A stretch of 51,872 nt of DNA from a virus (IMGVR_UViG_3300028653_000409:1-51872), one strand, 5' to 3'. Shown: positions 28,208-38,591, counted from the stretch's first letter. The notes: a model not told the origin generated them from the sequence alone. Numbers and translations are program-made.

Positions 28208-30864
28208 GGCGCTGTTCTCGTTATCGCATAACCATATGTTCCCGTGTCGGACGTAGCGCATTTCACTGTAAATTGCGTGCCGTTTGGCGGTACACTTACC
28301 GCCGGTGGCGTCGATATGGTTCCACCCGCCACCTGCAAACTGATGGCAATCACATCGGCCGTCGTTGCAAATGTATTGGCGACATTAATACTGCCTCCAC
28401 TTGTGCAAACGAACGTTCCGGTTGATCCATTCGATCCCTGCTTAAGCACGATCGTGTTAGTCGCCCCTAGGGATACTAACTTTCCTAGGTTGTCGAACCG
28501 CCACCTATCAGAGCCGCCGACGTTGAACACGAAATTATTCGTGCTGTCGCCGGCCATCGTGATCTGGCCAGAGCCGCCCTGAATATACCCGGTACGCGCG
28601 CCAGAGTTCGTCGTGTAGAATGAAAGGAACCCGTTAGTGCCTTCCAGGCGCATTGCCTCTCCGGTGTTTTGCATGACCGGAGGGGCCGAAAATATCTGAC
28701 TATTCGTTCCCCAAGTGTGCGCAGTCGAGAACACGTCAGCATTAAGCATCGCGCTCGTGACTTTGGTCGAACCGATCGCAGAAGCGCCGGCCGCTGTGAA
28801 CGTCACGTCGCCGGTGATGGTTTTCCAAAGCGGTGCAGCACCGGTTTGGCCGACTATGAGCTGTCCGTTCGTTCCTGCCGCCATGGACACCGGAGGATTA
28901 GCGGCTCCACCTCCGTAGATGGGACCATATTGCGTGAGCAGCGCGGACGTTCCTACCGCCGAGGTTGAGTTAAAGTAAGGAACGCCGCCGGACGTGAACG
29001 ACGTTAGTCCTGTCCACGCTCCGACGCCGGCACCGAGGTTAAGGAAGGTTGCGCACGCCGCCGCCTCCGTCGCGTATCCCTTCACGCCGCAGATCACGTC
29101 GGATGAGTCTTGCCCGTTAAAAATAGATCCTGTAAAAGTTCCGACGACATAGATGTTGTTGTAGTAGTTCGCGCTTCCAGCCGTGGCCGACGAGAACTTA
29201 AACATATTGTCGAGCGTGCTCGACGTGAGAACGTTGCCGGCGGTGAAGTTCGTGACGATATTTGTTCCTGTGTAGTTCGGGCCAAGGACAAAGATTTGTG
29301 TGATCCCGCCGGCGGTCGTGTCAAGCGCATAGCCGCTGATCGTATTGCGCGACCACAGTCCTGTTGCGGCGCCAAGATGGAACGATAAAGCAGACTGCGA
29401 GAAATTAGCGACGATCGTATTTCCGGCCACGGCGCTCGCCGCTCCCACAGTTCCGTTAGTGTCGTCCACGCAGTAGTTAGCCGCGTTACGACACATGATC
29501 GTCAATTTGTTGTTCTGTGTCAGTGCGTCTGGATACCAAGCCGTGCGGTCGCCGTTAGAGGTTAGGTCGATCTTGCTGTCAAACAGATAACTCGTCACTA
29601 ATCCGCCGCCGCTGTAGGGGTTGGCTCCGTTCGGTGCTTGGTGCGTGGTGTGCCCGGATGAAGTGATGCGCAGGTTAGCGCCGATCTGCTCGAACACAAC
29701 CGCGCCCATGTTGATGAAGTCGAGCTTTGTCCCGCAGTCAGACCGTCCGTTATTGAAGGTCTCCAAATCTCCAATCGCGCGCAAACCATAAAGTCCGGCC
29801 CCCACGTTCCCATTGAAAACCACGCCATCACTGCAATTGTTGTGGGTGCGCACGGCGTTCATCGTCAGATCGGTGACGGCGTTGGCGTTAAACCCGTGGT
29901 AGGATCCGCCGGTGAAGCTGACTTTGTTCAGGACAATTGGCCCAGAGTTCTGAAAATAAGCGCCGTTCTGATAGCGGTCGCCCGCGGCCTGCTGGGTCTG
30001 GTTCGCGCCATTCCCGTCGATCGTCAATTCTTCCAGCGTGACAGGCAACTCGATTTGCGTGTTGGCGGTGTTGACACTCTCTAAAACGTTGTAGTTGCAG
30101 GATGCTGAGGCTTGCAAAACCGTCAGGCTTCGGCCAGAACCCTTAATGTAGGTCGGCGCTAGACCTGTGTTGATGGCTTGATTGTTGATGATGGCTGCGC
30201 CGTTCGACGCCGATTGCGCTCCCGTTCCGCACAGGCTGAACGTGCCCGATCCCACCGTGACTTTTCCGCGCCCCCACGACGCCTGAACCGCCGAGTTGAA
30301 CGCGACTCGGTTCGTCGCCGCGCTTGCCGCCGCAGATGCACCCCACCAGTCGACGGGGAACTCATAAGCGGCCCCGTTGGCAAACGTCACGTCACCGGCA
30401 GAAAATCCGGAGAACGCTTGCGCAAGAGGTGCCAAAAACGGCCCGTTGATGGTCAGCGTGTAGGTCGACGCCTTGACTATCGATCCGCCAGCGACGACTT
30501 GAAGCGTGAGGGTGCTTGGGATCGTCAGGGACGCCGTAAGAGTTTCCGCGTCCGAGATACGCAACGTCGTCTGCGTCGATCCTATCGCAGTCACGGCGGC
30601 GTTGATATTCGCGTACCATGCCGGGTTGTAGTAACCGAGTGAGCTGCATCCCCATGCGCCAGTAGCGCGCACCCAAATCTGGCCAACCGTCGAATTGCAA
30701 AGATTATCGAACCACGTCGATGCGGTCTTAAACGTCGCCTGTCCTGCCCCGCTTGCCGGTCCCGTATAGACGGAATTCTGCGGCGCGACTTGCGCAACCG
30801 CGGACCCGATCACGAGCGCATATGAGAGTATAGCGACAATCGTCGCCTTCATCATGCGAAGCAT
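28204..30864 (-). CDS. beta-helix tailspike/tail fibre with a signal-like N-terminus
   Basis: An 886-aa protein. Residues about 150-560 form a pectate-lyase-like right-handed beta-helix (repeats such as PVTLEELTIDGNGANQT and VSFTGGSYHGFNANA). The C-terminal third is rich in Ser/Gly/Thr and carries a tail-fibre-type receptor region. It should recognise or degrade host surface sugars. The N-terminus (ATIVAILSYALVIGSAVAQ) looks like a cleavable Sec signal, unexpected for a virion protein. It converges with the FkbM gene, overlapping by four bases. Confidence 0.8.
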   Translation of the reverse strand: MLRMMKATIVAILSYALVIGSAVAQVAPQNSVYTGPASGAGQATFKTASTWFDNLCNSTVGQIWVRATGAWGCSSLGYYNPAWYANINAAVTAIGSTQTTLRISDAETLTASLTIPSTLTLQVVAGGSIVKASTYTLTINGPFLAPLAQAFSGFSAGDVTFANGAAYEFPVDWWGASAAASAATNRVAFNSAVQASWGRGKVTVGSGTFSLCGTGAQSASNGAAIINNQAINTGLAPTYIKGSGRSLTVLQASASCNYNVLESVNTANTQIELPVTLEELTIDGNGANQTQQAAGDRYQNGAYFQNSGPIVLNKVSFTGGSYHGFNANAVTDLTMNAVRTHNNCSDGVVFNGNVGAGLYGLRAIGDLETFNNGRSDCGTKLDFINMGAVVFEQIGANLRITSSGHTTHQAPNGANPYSGGGLVTSYLFDSKIDLTSNGDRTAWYPDALTQNNKLTIMCRNAANYCVDDTNGTVGAASAVAGNTIVANFSQSALSFHLGAATGLWSRNTISGYALDTTAGGITQIFVLGPNYTGTNIVTNFTAGNVLTSSTLDNMFKFSSATAGSANYYNNIYVVGTFTGSIFNGQDSSDVICGVKGYATEAAACATFLNLGAGVGAWTGLTSFTSGGVPYFNSTSAVGTSALLTQYGPIYGGGAANPPVSMAAGTNGQLIVGQTGAAPLWKTITGDVTFTAAGASAIGSTKVTSAMLNADVFSTAHTWGTNSQIFSAPPVMQNTGEAMRLEGTNGFLSFYTTNSGARTGYIQGGSGQITMAGDSTNNFVFNVGGSDRWRFDNLGKLVSLGATNTIVLKQGSNGSTGTFVCTSGGSINVANTFATTADVIAISLQVAGGTISTPPAVSVPPNGTQFTVKCATSDTGTYGYAITRTAP

Positions 30865-30917
30865 GGTGATGGTTCCTTCAGAAGATAGTCAGGAGAAAAT
30901 TGGGTTGGGGTTAGCGA

Positions 30918-31493
30918 TCAGCCGACGCCGCGGGCCTCGATATTGCCAGCGCCGTCCGGAGTGAACGTGAATTCGCCAGCGTCGATCGTTCCGTCCCAAT
31001 ACGTCGCGCCGTTGATCGTGGCGCCCCCGGAACCGACAAACCTGCAGTTGTATGTTGCCCAGACGCGCGACGTGTCGCGCACCGTGAGCGTCTTCGTGAT
31101 CCCTGCGGGGATAGTGACCTGACGTGCTTGCGGCACGGTCGGCTTGAGGCGAACGACGTCGTCCGTCACCAACAGTGTGACATTTCCGGACGTCGTTTCA
31201 TCGCGGAACGTGACGCCGCCGGTCGGCACAAGCTTGAACCGCAATCCGTTTGCATCGACAATGCAATTGACGCCGTTATCCGCTGTCGTTGTATCGCTGG
31301 TGTCAATCTTGAACCAGCCACTGAGCGAAGCGACGAAAAGAAGCCCGTATTGCCCCAACCAGTCACCGTTTCTGATTTCGTCAGCGTCAGCGACTTCCAT
31401 ATTGGTTCTCTTCGCAAGCGCAATCACATCAGCTTTCGCGACGTTCGATCCGCTCGGATAGACGTCTGCGGCAGGATGTTTGATTCCAGCCAT
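30918..31493 (-). CDS. tail fibre-associated protein
   Basis: A 191-aa protein. The N-terminal half (KIDTSDTTTADNGVNCIVD) closely resembles part of the next gene (YDSTDSTTAHDGTSCLVS), so both share a module. The rest is beta-rich (FRDETTSGNVTLLVTDD). It probably belongs to the tail tip or fibre assembly. Confidence 0.6.
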   Translation of the reverse strand: MAGIKHPAADVYPSGSNVAKADVIALAKRTNMEVADADEIRNGDWLGQYGLLFVASLSGWFKIDTSDTTTADNGVNCIVDANGLRFKLVPTGGVTFRDETTSGNVTLLVTDDVVRLKPTVPQARQVTIPAGITKTLTVRDTSRVWATYNCRFVGSGGATINGATYWDGTIDAGEFTFTPDGAGNIEARGVG

Positions 31494-32728
31494 CAGGCAA
31501 ACTCCAGGACGGAAAGGCGGCGGCGCGTAGGGGCAGAAGCCGGGGTGGGTGGAGTAGCTACAAGCAATCTGACTTTATAGACGTGATTTGATGCATCAGC
31601 CGATGTCATCTCTGAATTGATGACGTTATTTCCTATATTTGTAGAACTCCACGCGATTGAATTCGAAGTGGCGTCGATGAACAGTGCACACGTCGGAGAC
31701 GTATTATCGGTATTTTCAAATTCATAAGTAAAACGCAACCGCGCGCCTGATTTCTTAGCTTTATAACTTAGTGTGACAGAATCTTCACGGTAGGTATTGC
31801 TAGTGGTCGGTGCCGACGTCGCTGAAAATGTATAATATGTAGACCCGCCAGTGGTTGTCGATCCTGTCGTCGTGAGCGGCGTTGTCCCTGAACCGATGAT
31901 TGCTCCCGATTGAGCAATCCAGGCCGACCCGTTGAATTCATAATCCACGCCCAGGCTTTTATCGTAGGCGGTCCACCCGGCGGCCGGCGTATAGATAATC
32001 CATGATCCACCTTCGCCGTGAGCGATCTTGCCAGCATCGCCGGACCAGGCGCCGGTCGGCGATGGACCGATAATGTATTCTGTTCCGTTAGTGACCGCGG
32101 GCGGCGTGTTGGTCGTCTGATTTTCGGGGAACCATTTAACGCGCTTGCCGCCTCCGGTCAGCGACGATGGTGCAACCGTCCCGGCACCAAGCACAATCGA
32201 GCCAAGGCCAGCAACCCATGCGCCGTACTCATCGAGATGGTAATAGGCCGTCTCCGCTTCGACATAAATCTGTTTTCCTTCGGGCGCCGTGACGAACTGC
32301 CAACCGCGCTCAGTGTAGACCGCGATAGCACCATCATGACCCGACCATGCACCCGTCGCGGCCGTTGCCACGATGTAGCGGTCGCCGACGGAAGGTGATC
32401 CAGGCGGCGCCGTCAGCGTGCGGGAAAGCACAGAATGCGGATAGGAGAAAGTGACTGTCTTGAACCGCTTGCCGTCGGCGGACACAAGGCAGCTCGTGCC
32501 GTCATGCGCCGTTGTTGAATCCGTCGAGTCGTATTCGAAACTACGGCCGACCTGGATGATATAGAGCGGCACCGTGCCGTCGTTTGGATCGACAACCGTA
32601 AGCGTGCGCAGATCTTCGGAATCAGCCAGGCAATATGCGACGCGCTTGACAAACGCCGTGCGCAACGTGGCCTTGGTGACATTTCCGACCGCCGGAATCG
32701 CGTTGGACGTATCGAGATAAGTCGTCAT
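31493..32728 (-). CDS. DUF2793 tail protein
   Basis: A 411-aa protein. After an N-terminal module shared with the next gene it has two DUF2793-type repeats: PPGSPSVGDRYIVATAATGA with WSGHDGAIAVYTERGW, and a second starting TPPAVTNGTEYIIGPSPTGA with WSGDAGKIAHGEGGSW. The C-terminal 130 residues are a beta-rich domain. DUF2793 proteins are usual tail-tip or fibre components in alphaproteobacterial phages. Confidence 0.75.
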   Translation of the reverse strand: MTTYLDTSNAIPAVGNVTKATLRTAFVKRVAYCLADSEDLRTLTVVDPNDGTVPLYIIQVGRSFEYDSTDSTTAHDGTSCLVSADGKRFKTVTFSYPHSVLSRTLTAPPGSPSVGDRYIVATAATGAWSGHDGAIAVYTERGWQFVTAPEGKQIYVEAETAYYHLDEYGAWVAGLGSIVLGAGTVAPSSLTGGGKRVKWFPENQTTNTPPAVTNGTEYIIGPSPTGAWSGDAGKIAHGEGGSWIIYTPAAGWTAYDKSLGVDYEFNGSAWIAQSGAIIGSGTTPLTTTGSTTTGGSTYYTFSATSAPTTSNTYREDSVTLSYKAKKSGARLRFTYEFENTDNTSPTCALFIDATSNSIAWSSTNIGNNVINSEMTSADASNHVYKVRLLVATPPTPASAPTRRRLSVLEFA

Positions 32729-32729
32729 G

Positions 32730-34313
32730 TCAGCTCAGACTGAGGCTGGGCAGCGGAAAATCCCGCTCGTCGATGGAGGGCGTCCAATCGTTTTCGATCG
32801 AGGCGTCGTATTCGATCAGAGCGATTTCGATCGAGTTGAAGTCGTCGGCAAATCCGGCCGACGTGCACAGATATGTGCCGTTGGCGACCGAGAAGAGATC
32901 GCTGTCGAAGGTGATCGCGTTGCCAATTGGCTCATCGGAAAGCTCGGCGAGCCACGTCACATCGACCCGCAACGTGAGCGTCTTCCCTAGGCGTGATGTC
33001 GCGAGATAGGCCTTCTGCAATCGCATCGCCGTGCGGTAGTCGGCGGTGAACGGCAGATCGAGCGTGCCTGGCAACGCCTCGCCGTCGCTCGCGATTAAGG
33101 CCGTGTCTTCGAGGATCGGGACATCGACCGTCTGATAGGTCTGCCGCGGATCGATGCAGCGCGCCTGCACCTTGTTGAGCATGTCCTTTTTCGGCTTGGC
33201 GTCGCGATACTCGATGCCGCCGGCGAGGATAGCGTCGCGAATGGTGGCGATCGGCGTCTTCGGTTTCGATGAGTTCACCCAGACCTTACCGCCAGCCTGC
33301 AGAATCATGCCGCGATTGGCGGTCAACATCGATGTCATCACATCAAACGGCTTTTGGTCCGTCGTCACCAAGCCGTCGATCGTATAACGGCGCATTAGTG
33401 TGCCGTCGTTGCACCCAATCAGATCGTCATCGTAGTTCGCAGCATCGGCAACTTTAACCCAGTCGATGATCGACATCGGGATGCGTCCGCCGTAATCCCG
33501 CGTGATGTAGAATGCCTGAATCAGCGACGCATTGTTCGACCATTTCCAGGTCGATGAATCGTTCATGTCCTGGGTTGGATCGCGCGGGTCGTAAACAACG
33601 CCACCGCGCACAAGCAGAAATAAATTTTGGCGTGGACCGTTGGTGCCATAGAGCGAGACAAATTCCTGCTGGTTGGCGCCGACGTGGCAGCGAAAGACTG
33701 CTGTTGCAATTCCGCGTTGACGGAAAGATGCATCAAGGCTCGGATAGGTCGCCGCGAGCAACGGATCGAGTGTCTGTGTCGGCGATCCAAACCGCAAAGA
33801 AACGCTGACGCGGGCCGGATAGTTTGGCTGGCCATCGACCGCCGCGGGTATCAGGATCGATCCTTCCGTGATCGACGAAAACGCCAGGAGGTTTGTGCCC
33901 GCCCAGATCTTGTCGATGCCGGCGATCACGCCATCATTAAGCCATAGCCCGATCGTGAAGTATGGCGCCTTGAAATCCTCAAATCCGACCGCGCCACCGA
34001 CATAGGCCGACCCAAAGATTATCCGCTTGAACGGGATTGCCTGGCGTTCCGTATAGCGCTGCTCCGAACTATTGATGCCGAGATCAGATCCTAGACCGTC
34101 ACCGCGCGACGTTTGCAACAACGAAGCGACAAGCGAGATTCCAGCCGAGATGGCACCGCCGACGATCGCGCCGCCGATCGCGCCGGCGACTGCTGCCGTC
34201 GCGCCAAATCCCTCGATCAGCGCCGTCAGGCCGATGGCGGTCGACACCGGCTCGGCGGCGGCCGGCAGCGTCCCGCCGATCAGCAGGATTAGGACAATCG
34301 TGATGATCTGCAT
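32730..34313 (-). CDS. tail tip/central tail hub protein with a signal-like N-terminus
   Basis: A 527-aa protein related to J-like tail tip proteins: QRYTERQAIPFKRIIFGSAY, NLFLLVRGGVVYDPRDPTQD, and a late block (TADYRTAMRLQKAYLATSRL) are typical. It begins with a strong signal-peptide-like stretch (MQIITIVLILLIGGTLPAAA) and a second hydrophobic Ala/Gly region. Position between an NlpC-like tail protein and the fibres agrees with a tail hub. The signal is unusual for a cytoplasmically assembled tail. Confidence 0.75.
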   Translation of the reverse strand: MQIITIVLILLIGGTLPAAAEPVSTAIGLTALIEGFGATAAVAGAIGGAIVGGAISAGISLVASLLQTSRGDGLGSDLGINSSEQRYTERQAIPFKRIIFGSAYVGGAVGFEDFKAPYFTIGLWLNDGVIAGIDKIWAGTNLLAFSSITEGSILIPAAVDGQPNYPARVSVSLRFGSPTQTLDPLLAATYPSLDASFRQRGIATAVFRCHVGANQQEFVSLYGTNGPRQNLFLLVRGGVVYDPRDPTQDMNDSSTWKWSNNASLIQAFYITRDYGGRIPMSIIDWVKVADAANYDDDLIGCNDGTLMRRYTIDGLVTTDQKPFDVMTSMLTANRGMILQAGGKVWVNSSKPKTPIATIRDAILAGGIEYRDAKPKKDMLNKVQARCIDPRQTYQTVDVPILEDTALIASDGEALPGTLDLPFTADYRTAMRLQKAYLATSRLGKTLTLRVDVTWLAELSDEPIGNAITFDSDLFSVANGTYLCTSAGFADDFNSIEIALIEYDASIENDWTPSIDERDFPLPSLSLS

Positions 34314-34316
34314 GAT

Positions 34317-34763
34317 TCAGACGACAGCCCAGGCTTTCTTGACGACTTTGGCGCGGCAGGCCGAGAACCCGGCAACGCCGCGGAGCACAAACCAATCTGG
34401 CGCGCGGCATATCGCAGTGATGGTCACGACCCGACGCGTCAGCGGCCCTCCGACTGGAACGCGAACCATGCCGATATCTCCAACTATTGCATGATCGGGT
34501 GTGATCAGCCGCCAGCTATACTTTTCCGCCGTGAGGTCGAGCGCGGCCTCGAGACCGCCGACGCCAAGCACACGCTTCAGCCCGCCTGGTGACCAAAACT
34601 TGCCGCGGTACAGCGCTGCCGGGTCGTATCCGAGCGCATCACGAATGACGTTTGCCCAGATGAGCGTGCAATCGGTATGGCCCCAGATCGCCTGCGTGCG
34701 GGCGGCGCGCGCCATCCATATCTTCAACGCCGCATCGAGGCGCATACGCGCATCAGCTACCAT
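34317..34763 (-). CDS. DUF6950/NlpC-like tail protein
   Basis: A 148-aa protein with WGHTDCTLIWANVIRDALGY (a candidate catalytic Cys), a YRGKF motif and HAIVGDIGMVRVP, the order of small NlpC-like tail proteins corresponding to lambda K. It may act on peptidoglycan during DNA entry. The gene overlaps the previous tail gene by seven bases. Confidence 0.7.
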   Translation of the reverse strand: MVADARMRLDAALKIWMARAARTQAIWGHTDCTLIWANVIRDALGYDPAALYRGKFWSPGGLKRVLGVGGLEAALDLTAEKYSWRLITPDHAIVGDIGMVRVPVGGPLTRRVVTITAICRAPDWFVLRGVAGFSACRAKVVKKAWAVV

Positions 34764-35311
34764 GTGAACAAAATGTCTTTATTCTGCAGCCCATCGATCA
34801 GGCTGTTGCCTGTGTCACCCGGATAGGCCAACTGCTGATTTTGATCGGTCCACGCAGTATCAAGCGAGCGCTCGAGCCAGACGAATCCGGTGCGCGCCGT
34901 GATAAAAACTGTCGCCGTGCCTTGGTCGTCGAGCTTGAATGTTTGGTAATCGAGGACGGAATTCAGTAGTTTATATGGATCGGCGATGACGCGATCCTGG
35001 TTGTCGAGACAAGCAAGCCACACATCGCCAGTTAGATTGTGAATATCGCCGTTGAGCCGATTGACAATATCGAGGTCGACGCCAGACATCCAGAAAGTGA
35101 TTTCCTGGATTGCGATTTCCGATGTCGCCTTGACCGGCGACACGCCGCCGAGCAGGCCAGACCCAGTCCACGTAGGGCCGTCCCAGTCCTTACTTCCGAG
35201 CCCGGTCCAGAACCGGCCTATGCCGGACGGATGATCAACCGCGGCAAAGATCGCGCGCGGCGCGCCGCCCTTCAAAGCCTTCGCCATGGCGAGTGTCAGT
35301 GGCCGGCTCAT
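34757..35311 (-). CDS. minor tail protein
   Basis: A 184-aa beta-rich product (MSRPLTLAMAKALKGGAPRA, FWTGLGSKDWDGPTWTGSGL). Size and order between the DUF6950 protein and a second minor tail protein fit the lambda L/M region of siphovirus tail tips. No catalytic motif. Confidence 0.65.
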   Translation of the reverse strand: MSRPLTLAMAKALKGGAPRAIFAAVDHPSGIGRFWTGLGSKDWDGPTWTGSGLLGGVSPVKATSEIAIQEITFWMSGVDLDIVNRLNGDIHNLTGDVWLACLDNQDRVIADPYKLLNSVLDYQTFKLDDQGTATVFITARTGFVWLERSLDTAWTDQNQQLAYPGDTGNSLIDGLQNKDILFTW

Positions 35312-36039
35312 GGCACCTGATCCAATGCCTCAACCAAAGAGAAGCCAAGATTTCCAACGACGGGCGGCGTCACTTCGATGACCGCCTGCGAGTCGTCGAT
35401 CATTCTGAACACCGAACACGCATAAGAGAAAATCACTTGATCTCCGACGGCGATCCCTTGACGCAATCGCGGCCTGATTTCGACGCCAGCGCACCCGTTT
35501 GCATCAGTATCGTTACCGTGCATGATCTCGTAAAAATGCGGGAACAAGGCACGGATGCCGTTCGGTGCGATCTCGAACACGTCGCCGCGCGTGAGCGCCT
35601 GTGCGGTTGATGCCAGCAGCCCACCAAACTCGATGAAGCTGTCGCCCTTCGACGCCACGGCAGCCACATAGGCCGTCGGCGGCATCAAACCGTCGGCAAA
35701 ACCCGTTCCATCCGTGAACGATGTTCCATCCGTGAAAGTTCTACGTGTGCCAATAAGGCTGCGATTATACCAAAAATCGAGCCGGCTCGGATCACCCATC
35801 CGTAACAGACCAGCCTGCCCGTCGAGACGATGAAAGAACGCCTCGATCTGCTGGCGATCCGGGTCTTGCTGCTGCGTCATTGTGAATTCGCAGGTCCATA
35901 TCTGCGCAGCTCCGCGCGCCACTCGCTTGATGCCTAAGAGTGGCATCGACGGCGAGACCTGCGATACGGATTGCAACGGATATTTGCGGCTGGAAAACTG
36001 ATACCATCCGCGCGGAAATTCATAGATTGGAGTGGTCAT
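35308..36039 (-). CDS. minor tail protein (distal tail type)
   Basis: A 243-aa product starting MTTPIYEFPRGWYQFSSRKY, with QIEAFFHRLDGQAGLLRMGD and a repeated TDGTSFTDGTGFADG loop. Directly downstream of the tape measure gene and overlapping it by four bases, it occupies the distal tail protein position. Confidence 0.7.
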   Translation of the reverse strand: MTTPIYEFPRGWYQFSSRKYPLQSVSQVSPSMPLLGIKRVARGAAQIWTCEFTMTQQQDPDRQQIEAFFHRLDGQAGLLRMGDPSRLDFWYNRSLIGTRRTFTDGTSFTDGTGFADGLMPPTAYVAAVASKGDSFIEFGGLLASTAQALTRGDVFEIAPNGIRALFPHFYEIMHGNDTDANGCAGVEIRPRLRQGIAVGDQVIFSYACSVFRMIDDSQAVIEVTPPVVGNLGFSLVEALDQVP

Positions 36040-38591
36040 TGCCGCGCCGTGCGCAAGAGTCCGGGCTGCTGAGACTTCGCCTTATCGACCATCGGCACGA
36101 TCTGTCTGAGGATGTCCTGCTTTTGCTGCGCAAGCGCGGCGCGGATGCGCGCCTCCGAGTTCGGATCAGCGCCACGAAAATCGTTATGGTTCGTGACGGA
36201 TATAGAGGAACCGCCGCCGCCCATTGCCGCCATCTGAGCTGGCGTAAACACGCCTTCTCCTTTCCGAGCGATGATCGGTACTTCGTCTGCACCAACCGTG
36301 CCGCCGGAATGGAATCGCGGCGCATTTTCGAAATAGGCGGGATGAACGTAGCGGCCGGCAAAACTGTCCGATCCGATGACGCCGCCGGAATGCGCGATCG
36401 ACGTAGCTTCTTTCCCGGCGATACCACTCGCAACCGATGACGACGATCCGCCCAATCCCAAGAAGCTCAAGAAATTGAACCCGCCAGAACTGGTGCCGGC
36501 AAGCGTCGCCTGCAGCGCAGCCGCGATCGGCTGCACGATTGCCATCTTTATCACCATTTGATCAAGGGAGCTGAGGACTTGAGTGCCCAGGTTCCGAAAC
36601 GCGTCTTTGGCAGACGACGTATGCATGACGATCGAATCTAGTGCCGTCACCAGGTTGTTGAGAGAACTGGTAGCGAAGTTATCGATTTGTTTATAACTAT
36701 TGCCGGAATCGAGCATTAGCTGCGTGAGTTGCGGATATAAAGACTTCTGCACCTGTTGCGCTTCGATCGTTTCACGGATCGTCTTCTCATAGGTCTTCGC
36801 CGATATATTGACCTGATCCTGGGTCAATTTGTGCTGGCCCAGCAGCACATTCAATTCCGCAAGTTTTGTGGCGCGTAATGTCTCGGCTGTGACGACATTA
36901 TTGGCAGTGAGAATTTGCGTGTCGGATGATTGCCGCTGTGCGGCGACGGAAGCGAGAATCACCGAACTTTCCTGGGACGTAATCTTCACGCCCTCAAGAC
37001 GCGCTTTATTGATGAGATCCTGCTTCTGCTTCAAAAGATCGGTGACCGATGCCGCCTCGCCGAGCAATCCGATGCGCTGCCCCTCGAGCTGAATCGTTGT
37101 TTGAAGATTTTCACCGGAGACGGCGCGATTATAGGTCTCAACAGTGATTTTGCCGGACGAATATTGCGCAAACAGATCAGCCAACTTGGCTTGCAATTTC
37201 TCGGTCGCCGACGCCGCTGGACCGAGCGCTGCTGTATAGGTCTTCCACTGTTCGGAGATGGCCTGCGGCGTTAAGTTTCCGGTCAGCGTGAAAGTTCCGC
37301 CCGGATTGATAGAATCCAACGGATTACCAATGCCGCCGGCATAATTGGAGGGAGGTTGCACGCTTGATAACCAGCTCGGCTTAGCGCTGGAGGCTGCCGG
37401 CGCAGCCCCCATTTTCGCGTATTCTTGTTCCGCCCGATTGACATTATCGAAGAACTTTTGAAACCAATTCATATTGGACTGTTCGTCGTTGAGTTTCTTG
37501 AGCGCCTTGGCGCCATTTTCCCCAAGTTGAACCCAGGCAAGTTCGATCTTCTTAAGGCTCTCGGCGTTCATCGATGCGAGCATTTCTTCGGTACGCTTCC
37601 TCGTCTCATCGATTTCCGTCTGCAAATCCCGCAATCGCGTCAGCAACGCCGGATCGACAATCCCGCCTTGCGCTGCCGTCTGCGCCGTCAATCCTTGGAT
37701 TCCACCTGCCTGGTTGACAGCCTCTGCAACGCCAGTGAGAGAGCCGATGCCGCCTCGGCCACCCGCCGAGCGCAACAATTGATTGCGGGACGCGATATTT
37801 CCGGCTGCGTCATACTGCTGAATCGCCCTAACCAAAAGATTAAGTGCCTGCGTCACATCGGTCGTACGCTGCATCTGATCGGCTAGACCGCCATCGACCT
37901 TCCTGATCTGGTCGAGCATCGTGCCCGAGCCATTGCGCAGTTCATCCCATGCGGCGGTAAAGCGCTGAATGGCGCTGATTGTATCCTGCGCCTGCACGCC
38001 ATGGCGCGCGGCAGCCTGTGTGAGCGCCTGCAATTGATCGGTCGCAAGCCCGGTCGTCTCCGAGAACTTTTCGAGTTGAATGGCTGCGTTTGCGAGCGAC
38101 GTCGCCTTTTCAAACGCGGCCATCAAAAGGCCGATTCCAGCCGCCGCCGCCAGTCCCCAAGGTCCGAGCGCCGCCAGAAACACCCCCACAGGCCCAGCGC
38201 CGGCCGACAGGGCGATCAATTGGCCGGACACGCCAGAGGTGGCCGCCGAGAACGCGCGCGCGGCAACCCCAGCCTGGCCGTAGCGTTCTGCTGCTGCCGC
38301 AAGGACCACATTAGCACGATCCTGCAGCGCCGGATTCTGCTTGACCGCATCGTTGAGCGTGCTTTTGACCTTGGCAAAATCCTGATCATTGCGGATGGCA
38401 GTGACGTACCTGCGCTCGAGGCCAGCGAATGACTTGTCGAGTGAAAGATTTTGCTCGCTGACACTGATCGTTCCAGCCGTCAGCTTTGTGCCGGCATCAT
38501 TGACCGCCTTCATATCGGAGGCGACCTTATCGGCCCCATCCGACGTGAACAGATAGGTCAGCCGTTTGATGGCTTCCGTGATGTCGGCCAT
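36036..38591 (-). CDS. tail tape measure protein
   Basis: An 851-aa protein, the longest helical gene of the tail module. It starts MADITEAIKRLTYLFTSDGA and has hydrophobic helices (LAALGPWGLAAAAGIGLLMA, residues about 133-155) and long coiled regions. A Gly/Ser-rich C-terminus ends SQQPGLLRTARQ. Its length sets tail length; an estimate from family experience would be a tail somewhat over 100 nm. Follows the tail chaperones as usual. Confidence 0.85.
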   Translation of the reverse strand: MADITEAIKRLTYLFTSDGADKVASDMKAVNDAGTKLTAGTISVSEQNLSLDKSFAGLERRYVTAIRNDQDFAKVKSTLNDAVKQNPALQDRANVVLAAAAERYGQAGVAARAFSAATSGVSGQLIALSAGAGPVGVFLAALGPWGLAAAAGIGLLMAAFEKATSLANAAIQLEKFSETTGLATDQLQALTQAAARHGVQAQDTISAIQRFTAAWDELRNGSGTMLDQIRKVDGGLADQMQRTTDVTQALNLLVRAIQQYDAAGNIASRNQLLRSAGGRGGIGSLTGVAEAVNQAGGIQGLTAQTAAQGGIVDPALLTRLRDLQTEIDETRKRTEEMLASMNAESLKKIELAWVQLGENGAKALKKLNDEQSNMNWFQKFFDNVNRAEQEYAKMGAAPAASSAKPSWLSSVQPPSNYAGGIGNPLDSINPGGTFTLTGNLTPQAISEQWKTYTAALGPAASATEKLQAKLADLFAQYSSGKITVETYNRAVSGENLQTTIQLEGQRIGLLGEAASVTDLLKQKQDLINKARLEGVKITSQESSVILASVAAQRQSSDTQILTANNVVTAETLRATKLAELNVLLGQHKLTQDQVNISAKTYEKTIRETIEAQQVQKSLYPQLTQLMLDSGNSYKQIDNFATSSLNNLVTALDSIVMHTSSAKDAFRNLGTQVLSSLDQMVIKMAIVQPIAAALQATLAGTSSGGFNFLSFLGLGGSSSSVASGIAGKEATSIAHSGGVIGSDSFAGRYVHPAYFENAPRFHSGGTVGADEVPIIARKGEGVFTPAQMAAMGGGGSSISVTNHNDFRGADPNSEARIRAALAQQKQDILRQIVPMVDKAKSQQPGLLRTARQ

